A program made the translations under genes and the position numbers. Shown here in pieces: positions 28,998 to 37,985 of a DNA stretch of 41,130 bases. The notes beneath the pieces are model-generated. The model searched no databases. It was given only the letters and a program-made list of their open reading frames with translations, and was not told the origin of the DNA. Within the stretch, counting starts at the first letter, position 1. Each line of letters starts with the position of its first letter. The stretch spans positions 1-41,130 of the forward strand of contig JAFDBS010000226.1 in assembly GCA_019313185.1 (NCBI GenBank), given 5' to 3'. This DNA comes from Deltaproteobacteria bacterium (lineage in GTDB: Bacteria; Desulfobacterota; Desulfuromonadia; Desulfuromonadales; BM103).

Positions 28998-30536
28998 ATG
29001 AGCACAACGCAAAAGATTAAAATCTTCGATACAACACTGAGAGACGGTGAGCAGTCGCCCGGCGCCAGCATGAACATGGAAGAAAAACTTCGCATTGCGC
29101 ATCAGCTTGAAAAGCTGAACGTCGATATCATTGAGGCGGGGTTCCCGATTGCTTCAGAGGGCGATTTTGAAGCAGTCCGTCGTGTCGCCCAGACGATCAA
29201 AGGCCCCGAAATTGCTGGACTTTGCCGAGCGAATTTCAATGATATTGATCGAGCGTGGGACGCGCTCAAATTCGCAGGGGAACGTGGCCGGATCCACACG
29301 TTTATCGCCACCTCAGACATTCACATGGAGCGGAAACTCAAAATGCCGCCAGCGAAAGTTCTTGAAACGGCGGTCAAAGCGGTTAAACATGCGGCGGCGT
29401 ACACACCCAATGTCGAGTTTTCATGTGAAGATGCTGTCCGAACACGATTGGAATTCCTTGCCGAAATGGTCGCAGCTGTCATTGACGCTGGTGCCACAAC
29501 GGTCAATATCCCTGACACGGTCGGTTATGCAATTCCTTTCGAATTCTACAATATAATCAGCTACCTCAGAGAGAACGTGCCGAATATTGGCAAGGCTGTT
29601 CTCTCTGTCCACTGTCACAACGACTTGGGCCTGGCCGTCGCCAACTCTTTGGCGGCGATCCAGGCAGGAGCCGGACAGGTTGAGTGTACAATCAATGGCA
29701 TCGGCGAGCGTGCTGGCAACTGCTCCCTGGAAGAGGTGGTGATGGCTCTGCGAACTCGTAAAGACATCATGCCATATGAAAACAATGTTCGCACTGAGCA
29801 TATTTATGGTGCCAGCCGCCTGCTTTCAACCATTACAGGTATCGTTGTTCAACCCAACAAGGCTGTTGTTGGAGCGAACGCCTTTGCCCATGAAGCGGGA
29901 ATTCACCAGCACGGCGTGTTGATGGACAAAGAAACCTACGAAATCATGACTCCCGAGTCGATCGGACTGAACACCAACAAATTGGTCCTTGGCAAACACT
30001 CAGGGCGACATGCTTTCATTGCCCGCCTCCAGGAACTGGGTTATGACCTGACCAAAGATGACATTGAAAAAGCCTTTGTACGGTTCAAAGCGCTCGCGGA
30101 CAAAAAGAAAGAAATTTTTGACGAGGATCTTGATGCCATTGTTGCCGATGAAATCATTCGAATTCCAGAAACGATCAAACTTTTACAAATGAATGTTTCG
30201 TCGGGATCTTTTGCGGCACCAACAGCAACCGTTGAATTAGAAATCAAGGGAAAAATCAAAAAAACCGCCGTCATGGGAGATGGGCCGGTTGATGCCACGT
30301 TTAAAGCCATCAAGAAGCTGACCCGGATGAAACCGACCTTGATAAATTTTTCGGTCGGCTCTATTACCGGAGGGACTGATGCTCTTGGAGAATGTACAGT
30401 CAGGCTTGACCTCGATGGTCACGAAGTTCTGGGCCAGGGCGCGCACTCCGATATCATTGTCGCCAGTGCAAAGGCTTTCATCAATGCTTTGAACAAAGCG
30501 TTGAATGCAGCCCAGCGGAAACAGGTCCACCTCTAA
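28998..30536 (+). CDS. leuA: 2-isopropylmalate synthase
   Basis: 512-residue first enzyme of leucine synthesis, condensing acetyl-CoA and 2-ketoisovalerate. The N-terminal barrel shows [16 protein letters not shown] (residues 10-25) and the metal motif [16 protein letters not shown]. The C-terminal regulatory (LeuA dimer) domain includes [16 protein letters not shown] and [16 protein letters not shown]. The ATG at 28998 stands 5 bases after AGAGGAGG. A TTG at 28980, with AGGAG 8 bases upstream, is a real alternative that adds six residues. Expression is under the T-box described above. Confidence 0.95.
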   Translation: MSTTQKIKIFDTTLRDGEQSPGASMNMEEKLRIAHQLEKLNVDIIEAGFPIASEGDFEAVRRVAQTIKGPEIAGLCRANFNDIDRAWDALKFAGERGRIHTFIATSDIHMERKLKMPPAKVLETAVKAVKHAAAYTPNVEFSCEDAVRTRLEFLAEMVAAVIDAGATTVNIPDTVGYAIPFEFYNIISYLRENVPNIGKAVLSVHCHNDLGLAVANSLAAIQAGAGQVECTINGIGERAGNCSLEEVVMALRTRKDIMPYENNVRTEHIYGASRLLSTITGIVVQPNKAVVGANAFAHEAGIHQHGVLMDKETYEIMTPESIGLNTNKLVLGKHSGRHAFIARLQELGYDLTKDDIEKAFVRFKALADKKKEIFDEDLDAIVADEIIRIPETIKLLQMNVSSGSFAAPTATVELEIKGKIKKTAVMGDGPVDATFKAIKKLTRMKPTLINFSVGSITGGTDALGECTVRLDLDGHEVLGQGAHSDIIVASAKAFINALNKALNAAQRKQVHL

Positions 30537-30631
30537 AGACAATCCCGGCAAGAGGTCACCGGCAGCGTATTACCTGCTGGCGGTTGTTACAATTAAATCC
30601 ATCAGACCAAGACAGATCACGAGGAGTTCGT

Positions 30632-31918
30632 ATGGGACAAACCACAGCTGAAAAGATTTTTTCATCGCATTTGCGCGACGAGCCCTTCCCGGGCACCAAA
30701 GTCCTTGATTTGGACCGCGTGCTTTGCCATGAAATCACCACGCCTGTTGCTATCGCCGACTTGGAATGGCGTGGCAAAGACCGGGTCTTTGATAACACTA
30801 AAATTAAAGCGGTGATTGATCACGTTACGCCTGCAAAAGACAGCAAAACAGCTCTTCAGGCAAAAATTTTGCGTGACTGGGCTCACCGACATGAGATCAA
30901 GGATTTTTTTGATGTTGGCCGAAATGGTGTGTGTCATGCCCTGTTCCCCGAAAAGGGATACATCCGTCCTGGCTTTACGGCGATCATGGGCGATTCGCAT
31001 ACGTGCACTCACGGGGCATTTGGAGCTTTTGCCGCCGGTGTTGGTACGACAGATCTTGAAGTGGGAATTTTGAAGGGTGTGTGCGCGTTCCGGGAGCCCA
31101 AGACAATCCGGGTCAACCTGGTGGGTCAACTGGCCACAGGGGTCTTTGCAAAGGATGTGATTCTTTACGTGATCGGCGAACTAGGCGTCAACGGTGCCAC
31201 TGACCGGGTCATAGAATTTCACGGCCCTGTCGTTGAAAGAATGAGCATGGATGCACGCATGACACTCTGTAATATGGCGATTGAAGCAGGGGGGACCTGC
31301 GGTATTTGCCAGCCTGATATGGTGACCGTGGAGTATCTTTGGCCGTTTATTCAGGCAGACTACCAGGACAAAGCGGCTGCGCTTGCTGATTTCCAGAAGT
31401 GGACGGCTGATGAAGATGCTGAGTACGATAAGGTTTTGAACTTCGATGTGACCGGGCTTGAGCCTCAAGTTACGTACGGCTACAAACCTGATTGTGTAAA
31501 GCCTGTTAAAGACATGACGGGGACAAAGGTCGATCAGGTTTATATTGGCACGTGCACGAACGGTCGTATCGAAGACTTGCGACAAGCAGCCGATATCCTC
31601 AAAGGACACCTCATTGCCGATACGGTCCGTGGCATCGTATCCCCTGCAACACCGAAAATCTTTCAGCAAGCCCTGCAGGAGGGTATTATTCAAATCTTTA
31701 TGGATTCCGGTTTTTGTGTCACCAATCCGACATGCGGAGCCTGTCTTGGTATGAGCAATGGGGTTTTGGCAGAGGGCGAGGTGTGCGCCTCGACAAGCAA
31801 TCGGAACTTCAATGGTCGGATGGGCAAGGGTGGAATGGTTCACTTGATGAGCCCGGCCACGGCTGCGGCCACGGCTATTACCGGCGTCATTACCGATGCC
31901 CGAACCTTGTCGGCCTGA
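30632..31918 (+). CDS. leuC: 3-isopropylmalate dehydratase large subunit
   Basis: 428-residue aconitase-family subunit, the shorter form common outside enterics. GDSHTCTHGAFGAFAAGVGT is the substrate-binding block. The 4Fe-4S cysteines lie in GTCTNGRIEDL and CVTNPTCGACLG. The ATG at 30632 follows GAGGAG; in-frame codons further upstream are non-conserved. With leuD, 11 bases downstream, it isomerises isopropylmalate. Confidence 0.95.
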   Translation: MGQTTAEKIFSSHLRDEPFPGTKVLDLDRVLCHEITTPVAIADLEWRGKDRVFDNTKIKAVIDHVTPAKDSKTALQAKILRDWAHRHEIKDFFDVGRNGVCHALFPEKGYIRPGFTAIMGDSHTCTHGAFGAFAAGVGTTDLEVGILKGVCAFREPKTIRVNLVGQLATGVFAKDVILYVIGELGVNGATDRVIEFHGPVVERMSMDARMTLCNMAIEAGGTCGICQPDMVTVEYLWPFIQADYQDKAAALADFQKWTADEDAEYDKVLNFDVTGLEPQVTYGYKPDCVKPVKDMTGTKVDQVYIGTCTNGRIEDLRQAADILKGHLIADTVRGIVSPATPKIFQQALQEGIIQIFMDSGFCVTNPTCGACLGMSNGVLAEGEVCASTSNRNFNGRMGKGGMVHLMSPATAAATAITGVITDARTLSA

Positions 31919-31929
31919 AGGAGGGCAGT

Positions 31930-32466
31930 ATGAAAAAAACGTTTGGCGGGCCATCAATTTTTCTCGACCGCAATGATATTAACACCGATGAGATCATACC
32001 GGCTAAATACCTGACCGAGGTCACCAAAGACGCCCTGAAGCCTTTCTGCCTTGAGGATCTCAAATTAGAAGGCTTCGATCCCAATGGGAGCAAGCTAAAA
32101 AAGGCCCGAGTTATCGTGACACGACAAAATTTTGGTTGTGGGTCGTCTCGAGAACATGCTCCCTGGGTGCTTGAAGTCAATGAGATCCATACAGTTATAG
32201 CCGAAAGCTATGCGCGGATTTTTCGACAGAATATGTTCAATTGCGGCATGCTTGCGATCGAGTTGCCGAAAGATCAAATTGATTCGCTTTTCAAGCTGGA
32301 GCAATCCTCGAAAGAGGGTGTCGAGATTGAAATACACTTGGAAGAACAAGTCATTGTGGCCTCAAATGAGATGAGCAAGGAACGGTTCAACTTCAAGATC
32401 AGCCCGTTCGACAAAGCCTTGGTCGAAGCCGGTGGATGGGTTGAATACGCTGACGCCAGATATTGA
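31930..32466 (+). CDS. leuD: 3-isopropylmalate dehydratase small subunit
   Basis: 178-residue swivel domain partner of LeuC. DINTDEIIPAKYL and NFGCGSSREHAPWVL are the defining motifs. The start at 31930 follows GAGGGCAG and gives MKKTFGGPSIFLDRN. The same frame stays open upstream through the end of leuC, but that extension is a shadow of leuC. No leuB follows, so 3-isopropylmalate dehydrogenase must be encoded elsewhere. Confidence 0.94.
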   Translation: MKKTFGGPSIFLDRNDINTDEIIPAKYLTEVTKDALKPFCLEDLKLEGFDPNGSKLKKARVIVTRQNFGCGSSREHAPWVLEVNEIHTVIAESYARIFRQNMFNCGMLAIELPKDQIDSLFKLEQSSKEGVEIEIHLEEQVIVASNEMSKERFNFKISPFDKALVEAGGWVEYADARY

Positions 32467-32528
32467 GAACAATTGGTTCTGTCCTGCCAAGTGGGCCCCT
32501 GCTCCTCTTCAGCGAGGCCTTAGAAAGC

Positions 32529-32557
32529 TTGACTTAGCCACGAGGGAATGTTAAAAG
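32529..32557 (+). promoter_or_regulatory. Putative ndk promoter
   Basis: TTGACT (32529-32534), 17-base spacer, TAAAAG (32552-32557), about 48 bases before the GTG start of ndk. It lies in a 138-base gap after leuD that has no clear terminator. Confidence 0.5.
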
Positions 32558-32604
32558 CTCTTGGCTCGCAGATGACAGACATGAACCATTATGGAGGATC
32601 TCCC

Positions 32605-33024
32605 GTGACAGAGAAAACTTTCGCAATTATCAAGCCTGACGCCTTTGCTGCCGGACATGCCGGAAAAATTCTGCAGCGCATCTATGCCGAAGGATTCAAC
32701 GTAATCGGCATGAAGAAGCTCTACATGAGTAAAGTGGAAGCGGAAGGTTTTTATTATGTTCATAAAGATCGCCCTTTTTTTGGAGAGCTGACCGATTTTA
32801 TGAGCAGCGGACCTTGTGTTGTGATGGTCCTTGAAGCCGAAGGAGCTATTAAGAAATGGCGCGACTTGATGGGTGCGACCAATCCGGCGGAGGCAGAAGA
32901 AGGCACTCTCCGAAAAGAATTCGGCACCAATATCGGTGAAAATGCTACGCACGGCTCCGATGCACCGGAAACAGCGGCATTTGAAATTCCGTACTTCTTT
33001 TCTGGATTGGAACTTCTTGGATAA
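32605..33024 (+). CDS. ndk: Nucleoside diphosphate kinase
   Basis: 139-residue NDK that equilibrates nucleoside di- and triphosphates. The phosphorylated histidine is H116 in [14 protein letters not shown], and the start [13 protein letters not shown] is typical. The start codon is GTG at 32605, 7 bases after GGAGG; upstream in-frame ATG codons at 32548 and beyond lie in the leader. It is a single-gene unit between its own promoter and a strong terminator. Confidence 0.96.
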   Translation: MTEKTFAIIKPDAFAAGHAGKILQRIYAEGFNVIGMKKLYMSKVEAEGFYYVHKDRPFFGELTDFMSSGPCVVMVLEAEGAIKKWRDLMGATNPAEAEEGTLRKEFGTNIGENATHGSDAPETAAFEIPYFFSGLELLG

Positions 33025-33049
33025 TTCGAGACAGAAAAACTTGTTTCCC

Positions 33050-33085
33050 AAAAGGCCCTTCGGTACAATCCGAAGGGCCTTTTTT
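33050..33085 (+). terminator. Strong terminator after ndk
   Basis: A 14-bp stem AAAAGGCCCTTCGG (33050-33063) with CCGAAGGGCCTTTT (33070-33083), followed by more T. The tail runs into a TTGACA at 33084, which is not well placed relative to any -10 before rlmN. Confidence 0.9.
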
Positions 33086-33111
33086 GACAATTTTGGGTTA
33101 GTATTCCAGAT

Positions 33112-34173
33112 ATGATGACAGAGAGTAAAGTTGATCTGAAAAACCTGACCCCGGAAGAGCTGACAGATTTTCTCCGGGGCATGGGTAAAGAAACATATCG
33201 CACCTCACAACTTCTTGGTTGGATCTACCGGCGCGGGGTGACCGACTTTTCCAAAATGACCAACTTGGCACAAAGCTTTCGCCAGGAACTTCAACAACGA
33301 GCGACAGTTTCGAGCCTGATAGAGGAGAAAGTCGAGCTGAGCCGCGACGGAACACGGAAATTCTTGTTCCGATTGGCAGATGGCAAGTTCATAGAGTCTG
33401 TTTTGATACCTATGGAAACTGGCCGCAACACGCTGTGCATCTCAACTCAAGTCGGTTGTGCGATGCAGTGTTCATTCTGCTTGACTGGAACCTTCGGTTT
33501 AGAGAGAAATCTTGAGGTTGCAGAAATCGTCAACCAAGTGTCCGAAGTGCGAAACAAGTTTCCAGTCGATAATATTGTGATGATGGGGATGGGCGAACCG
33601 CTACACAATCTGGACAACGTAGTTAATGCCTTGAATATTCTCTACGCCGAAGCGGGTTTTAACTACAGTCCGCGCAAAATCACCCTGTCCACGGCAGGTT
33701 TAGTGCCGGCGATCATCGACTTGGGCAAAAGGGTCAAGGTCAATTTAGCAATCTCCCTCAATGCGACCACCAATGAATTGCGTGACCAGTTGATGCCAAT
33801 CAACCGGCGTTATAACCTTGAGACATTAATGGCTGCCTGCAGATCCTATCCATTGGACTCGCGTCAGCGCATTACCTTTGAATACATCCTGATTCGTGAT
33901 CTCAACGATCGACTGGCGGACGCCAAACGCCTGGTGCAGTTACTGCGTGGAATCAAAGCCAAGGTTAACCTTATTCCTTATAACGAACACGAGGGCTCAA
34001 ACTTCAAGACACCTGAGAGAGCAACGGTTGAGGCGTTTCAGTCTTACCTTCTCAAGCGCAATCTTGTTGCGATCCGGCGGGCAAGCAAAGGGGTTGATAT
34101 CTCTGCAGCGTGCGGACAACTCAAAGGGAAATCGATCCATGATGCGAACAGTTTAGCCAGCAGTCGCCTGTGA
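33112..34173 (+). CDS. rlmN: Dual-specificity 23S rRNA/tRNA (adenine-C2) methyltransferase RlmN
   Basis: 353-residue radical SAM enzyme that methylates A2503 of 23S rRNA and A37 of some tRNAs. Cluster cysteines are C116, C120 and C123 in GCAMQCSFC. The methyl-carrying cysteine is C334 near the C-terminus (SAACGQLKGK), and GMGEPLHNLDNV is the typical middle block. The start codon is ATG at 33112 or 33115, with no recognisable Shine-Dalgarno, only 27 bases after the ndk terminator. Confidence 0.95.
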   Translation: MMTESKVDLKNLTPEELTDFLRGMGKETYRTSQLLGWIYRRGVTDFSKMTNLAQSFRQELQQRATVSSLIEEKVELSRDGTRKFLFRLADGKFIESVLIPMETGRNTLCISTQVGCAMQCSFCLTGTFGLERNLEVAEIVNQVSEVRNKFPVDNIVMMGMGEPLHNLDNVVNALNILYAEAGFNYSPRKITLSTAGLVPAIIDLGKRVKVNLAISLNATTNELRDQLMPINRRYNLETLMAACRSYPLDSRQRITFEYILIRDLNDRLADAKRLVQLLRGIKAKVNLIPYNEHEGSNFKTPERATVEAFQSYLLKRNLVAIRRASKGVDISAACGQLKGKSIHDANSLASSRL

Positions 34174-34215
34174 GAAGATTGTTGAAGATACGGAACTGAA
34201 TTGGAGGTGGCAAGG

Positions 34216-35085
34216 ATGCAGAATACGATTGGTGTGATCGGCGGCAGCGGACTTTACGAAATTGAAGGCTTGTCTGAGATCAAGGAGGTTCGACAAAAGA
34301 CCCCTTTTGGGGAGCCCAGTGACGCTTACATTACCGGTTTCTTGGGGGATGTAAAAATGGTTTTTTTGCCAAGGCATGGCAGAGGGCATAAGCTTTTGCC
34401 ATCTGAAGTCCCTTATCGTGCAAATATCTATGGCATGAAGCAAATGGGCGTCCAACGCATTATCTCTGTCTCAGCAGTCGGCAGTATGAAAGAACAGATT
34501 GTGCCGGGTCACATTGTCGTTCCTGACCAGTTTTTTGACCGGACTCAGGGCAAGCGCGCTTCAAGCTTTTTCGGCTCTGGCGTGGTTGGCCATGTTCAGT
34601 TTGCCGATCCGGTTTGCCCGGACATGGTGGACATTCTGTTCAATGCCGCGCAGCGGTCTGGAGCAGCAACGCACAAAGGCGGGACGTACCTCTGTATTGA
34701 GGGCCCCAATTTTTCAACGCGTGCGGAATCCAACATTTACCGAAACTGGGGGGTTGATGTCATTGGCATGACAAATATCCCGGAGGCGCGGTTGGCGCGT
34801 GAGGCGGAAATCTGCTATGGAACACTGGCGTTGGCGACGGATTATGATTGTTGGCACGACGACCACGATGATGTGTCCGTCGACGCAGTCCTTGCCATCA
34901 TTAAAAAAAATGTGGCGATGGCCCGAAATATCATCAAAGAGTCGGTCGAACAACTCAAAAAAAGTGCAAAATGTAGCTGTTCCGAAGCCCTGAAATATGC
35001 CATCATGACGGATCCTTCGCTTATCCCTGCCCAAACGCGGCGCGATCTGGAGCCGATAATCGGCAAATATCTTGCCGATCGGTGA
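34216..35085 (+). CDS. mtnP: S-methyl-5'-thioadenosine phosphorylase (MTAP/MTIP family)
   Basis: 289-residue phosphorylase that cleaves methylthioadenosine, a by-product of SAM use, to adenine and methylthioribose-1-phosphate. Family blocks are IGVIGGSGLYEIEGL, FLPRHGRGHKLLPSEVPYRA, CIEGPNFSTRAES and GMTNIPEARLAREAEICY, ending in the DYDCWHDD region. The ATG at 34216 follows GGAGGTGG; a TTG at 34201 would place that site inside the gene. Adenosine versus inosine specificity (MTAP or MTIP) cannot be settled by eye. Confidence 0.9.
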   Translation: MQNTIGVIGGSGLYEIEGLSEIKEVRQKTPFGEPSDAYITGFLGDVKMVFLPRHGRGHKLLPSEVPYRANIYGMKQMGVQRIISVSAVGSMKEQIVPGHIVVPDQFFDRTQGKRASSFFGSGVVGHVQFADPVCPDMVDILFNAAQRSGAATHKGGTYLCIEGPNFSTRAESNIYRNWGVDVIGMTNIPEARLAREAEICYGTLALATDYDCWHDDHDDVSVDAVLAIIKKNVAMARNIIKESVEQLKKSAKCSCSEALKYAIMTDPSLIPAQTRRDLEPIIGKYLADR

Positions 35086-35145
35086 ATGCCGCGCATTGCA
35101 GAGCGTTTGTCTGACGGTTATTGACCGAAGAAAGGCCGCGTATTT

Positions 35146-36057
35146 ATGGATATTCTAGTCGTTGGCTCTGTCGCCTTTGACACGGTGGAAACGCCTTTTG
35201 GCCAGGTTGAAGATGTGCTCGGCGGTTCGGCCACCTTTTTTTCGACATCGGCGAGCTTCATGACCGGCGTGCAACTGGTTGCGGTCGTTGGTGAAGACTT
35301 CCCTGAAGAACCTAAAGGTTTTCTAAAAAGCCGAGGGATTGATCTGGCTGGGCTGCAAACCCGCCCCGGAGAGACATTTCGTTGGAAGGGCCGCTATGGG
35401 TACGACCTGAACGAGGCGCACACTCTCGAAACGCACTTAAATGTTTTTGAATCCTTTCATCCTAAACTTCCTGAGGTGTTTTGCTCAGCTCAGTACGTGT
35501 TTTTGGCCAACATAGATCCGGAGTTGCAACTGGAGGTGCTGGCCCAGGTCGACAAGCCAAGATTGGTGGCTTGTGACACAATGAATTTCTGGATTGATGG
35601 CAAGCGCGACGCTCTGATCAAAACTCTTAAGCGTGTTGACATTCTTTTGATTAATGAAGCAGAAACGCGTCAACTTGCCAACGAAGCAAACCTTGTCAAG
35701 GCTGCCCGCACTATTCTGGACATGGGCCCGTCGACCCTTGTGGTGAAACGGGGAGAATACGGTGTGTTGGTATTCAGCGCACAAGGAGTTTTTTCGGCCC
35801 CGGCTTACCCCCTCGAGGAGGTGTTCGACCCGACAGGGGCCGGAGACACTTTTGCCGGTGGCTTTGTAGGCTACTTGGCATCAACCGATAATTTAAGTGA
35901 TTCATCCATCAGGAAAGCGACGGTCTTCGGTAGTGTGATGGCCTCTTTCACTGTCGAGGATTTTAGTCTAAACCGATTAAGGGACCTGACTTGGACAGAA
36001 ATCGAGGCCAGATTCCGTAAATTTCAGGCGTTAACCCAATTCGAAGGATTAAGTTGA
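35146..36057 (+). CDS. PfkB-family carbohydrate/nucleoside kinase
   Basis: 303-residue ribokinase-fold kinase. The catalytic signature DPTGAGDTFAGGFVGYL lies near residue 228, and the N-terminal VLGGSATFFSTSASF is the substrate-side glycine motif. The adjacent MTA phosphorylase and a downstream purine nucleoside phosphorylase suggest a nucleoside or ribose substrate, perhaps salvage, but this is context only. The ribosome site is weak (AAAGG). It ends 12 bases before the next gene. Confidence 0.85.
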   Translation: MDILVVGSVAFDTVETPFGQVEDVLGGSATFFSTSASFMTGVQLVAVVGEDFPEEPKGFLKSRGIDLAGLQTRPGETFRWKGRYGYDLNEAHTLETHLNVFESFHPKLPEVFCSAQYVFLANIDPELQLEVLAQVDKPRLVACDTMNFWIDGKRDALIKTLKRVDILLINEAETRQLANEANLVKAARTILDMGPSTLVVKRGEYGVLVFSAQGVFSAPAYPLEEVFDPTGAGDTFAGGFVGYLASTDNLSDSSIRKATVFGSVMASFTVEDFSLNRLRDLTWTEIEARFRKFQALTQFEGLS

Positions 36058-36069
36058 CTGGAGAGAAAC

Positions 36070-36801
36070 ATGTTTCATTGGGACAAAGCTATGAACAGCC
36101 TCAATATCTCCGCAGGCCAAATACTCAGCCTGTTTCGTTCTATGCGAGATGTGCAATTGGTGCTGCCTGGCCTGCCTGTTCAGCAAGCCACAGCTTATCT
36201 CTGCCAGTTTCAGCAGCAAAAGGGCGCTGCTACGGTCGCCGCTTTTCATATGCACAAGAGCCAACGTCTGGCATTCTATTGCAGCGAGCCGAAATTGGTC
36301 GGTTTAGAACAAGCGGACAAAATTTTTGAGCAAGGCCTGGTTTTCGTTGAATCAATGGGGTTCCTTTTGGCCGACTTAGATGTTCATCTGCTTCCGGAAA
36401 AAGACCGTTCCATGCTTTGGAGTTCCCTGCCTTTGGCCGAGGGGATTAGTTCCGATGACGGTAAGGACCATGACGGCCAAGAAGCTGCAAAATCAACCCA
36501 AAACCTGGATATGTCAACGACCGGAACGGATCATCACAAGCCAGTCCAGCACGAGGTCACACCCAATCCATTGCCAGCAGGGCCAGCGTCTCTTGGCAAA
36601 GATCATAACGTTGCCGACCCCACTGACAACCAAGTTCAACAACATGCTGAAAATACTGATGATTTGCTTGCCGCGGTCGAAGCCTTGCGGTCTAAGCGCC
36701 CAGGGTTCCACGCGCGGAAACGAGCAATGAACATGGAAGAATTCCGGAACCGCTGTCGACATTTACAGCAGAACATCGGCCGGATTTTAGCCTCTCTTTA
36801 A
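36070..36801 (+). CDS. Protein of unknown function with low-complexity middle region
   Basis: 243 residues, not recognised. Residues 1-120 look like a folded alpha/beta domain with two cysteines and no signal peptide. Residues 120-190 are hydrophilic and rich in H, D, Q, N, T and P, and so probably disordered. Residues 195-243 are basic and helical (RSKRPGFHARKRAMNMEEF, then RCRHLQQNIGRIL). A GGAGAG site precedes the ATG. It sits 12 bases after the PfkB kinase and 27 bases before a TPR lipoprotein, so it is probably co-transcribed. No catalytic motif is visible. Confidence 0.75.
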   Translation: MFHWDKAMNSLNISAGQILSLFRSMRDVQLVLPGLPVQQATAYLCQFQQQKGAATVAAFHMHKSQRLAFYCSEPKLVGLEQADKIFEQGLVFVESMGFLLADLDVHLLPEKDRSMLWSSLPLAEGISSDDGKDHDGQEAAKSTQNLDMSTTGTDHHKPVQHEVTPNPLPAGPASLGKDHNVADPTDNQVQQHAENTDDLLAAVEALRSKRPGFHARKRAMNMEEFRNRCRHLQQNIGRILASL

Positions 36802-36828
36802 ACCTTAACAACCAAGGTGATAACTCTT

Positions 36829-37593
36829 ATGCGTCTCTTGCCTAACCTGTTCTTATGGTTCCTGTTGTTTGGAACTCTCATGTTTGTGGGCTGCACTTCT
36901 GTCGAGCCCACAAAAGATGCGTCACAAGATGCCACGTATCACAAATTAATGGGTGCCTCGGCCTTGAATGAAAATAACCCTGCAGATGCCTTGCGGGAAT
37001 ATCTTCAGGCCGAACAATTCGACGATCGGGATCCGGAAATTCAGGCGGGTCTGGCTGAAGCCTATATGCGCAAGAAGGCATTTGTCGAGGCAGAGCGACA
37101 CTATCAGCGCGCACTCGATTTAAGCAATTACGAGCCGAAATATTTCAATAATTTGGGCGCGCTGTATTTGACCATGGAACGTTACGACGATGCCATCGCC
37201 GCATTTCGCTCTGCAGCGGAAAACTTGTTATTTGACCGGCCAGAAGTTTCTTGGACAGGCGTTGGGGTTGCCAATTATCAAAAAGGAGATTATCCAGCTG
37301 CTGAGCGGGCTTACCAAAAAGCCAAAGAGATCAACCCGCTTTATTTTCAAGTTCCCTACCGACTGGGAGAGCTCTACTTTGCCCAGGGGCGCCCGGTCGA
37401 GGCTGCGGAGAACTTTAACAAAGCCGTTGAGTTGTTCCCGAACTTTGCCGAGGGTTATTACTGGCTTGGCCTGACATATATGAAAATCGAAGAGACGGGC
37501 AAGGCAAGATCAGCTTTCCAAGACGTCGTTCGTCTTGACCCGCGCAGTGAAGAGGCGAGGCTCGCTAAAAAGTATCTCGATATTCTTGATTGA
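36829..37593 (+). CDS. TPR-repeat lipoprotein
   Basis: 254 residues. The N-terminus MRLLPNLFLWFLLFGTLMFVGC is a signal peptide ending in a lipobox-like F-V-G-C, so it is probably an outer-membrane-directed lipoprotein. The mature part is a row of about six tetratricopeptide repeats (for example AERHYQRALDLSNYEPKYFN and AENFNKAVELFPNFAEGYYW). It resembles PilF/PilW- or NlpI-type scaffold proteins, but no pilus genes are nearby, so the role is open. The ATG at 36829 follows AAGGTGA by 8 bases. Confidence 0.82.
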   Translation: MRLLPNLFLWFLLFGTLMFVGCTSVEPTKDASQDATYHKLMGASALNENNPADALREYLQAEQFDDRDPEIQAGLAEAYMRKKAFVEAERHYQRALDLSNYEPKYFNNLGALYLTMERYDDAIAAFRSAAENLLFDRPEVSWTGVGVANYQKGDYPAAERAYQKAKEINPLYFQVPYRLGELYFAQGRPVEAAENFNKAVELFPNFAEGYYWLGLTYMKIEETGKARSAFQDVVRLDPRSEEARLAKKYLDILD

Positions 37594-37985
37594 ACTTAGG
37601 CTGTCACGATCTTTTCGCTCTGCAAATCAACCAAAACCAACATTTGCTGCGCCCTCGTTATCGTGCTCTTCACACTATCAACTCATCCTCATGCGGGTAG
37701 AATGAGCAGCATCCGCTCAGATGATCAACCGGGCCTCAATCTGTTTAGATTGGGAATCAGCAACCCCGCTAAGCCAGGCTATCGCCTTTTGATTGAGAGA
37801 AGAAGATTCACCCGAAACGTCCCGAGTTGTTTGAGTTCGATTGGAATGCATTACACGGTTGAAGCTGAGCTCATCCTGCCGTATGGGGGAAATCAGAGTT
37901 AGACAACTTGGTAGAAAACGGCAAACGGCCAGCAGTTGAGTGACCACCGATCGGTGACCGTTCAGGCGTGTACAATAGGAGAACG
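37594..37985. other. 392-base gap without a convincing gene
   Basis: Open frames here on both strands (about 76-79 codons) have no ribosome site and no protein-like pattern. I see no tRNA. A short CAATCT/AGATTG hairpin occurs near 37740. A perfect 12-bp palindrome CACCGATCGGTG is at 37945-37956, 30 bases before the next gene, and might be an operator. Otherwise nothing recognisable. Confidence 0.5.

Noticed and set aside
31552-31929. N-terminal extension of leuD by 126 codons
   Set aside because: It overlaps leuC in another frame; the LeuD family starts at 31930 where a ribosome site is also found.
31181-31957. Minus-strand open frame of about 258 codons inside leuC
   Set aside because: Antisense to conserved leuC coding sequence and without protein-like features.
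37663-37902. 79-codon open frame in the gap before the PNP gene
   Set aside because: No Shine-Dalgarno, no recognisable domain, and a competing frame on the other strand; probably chance.
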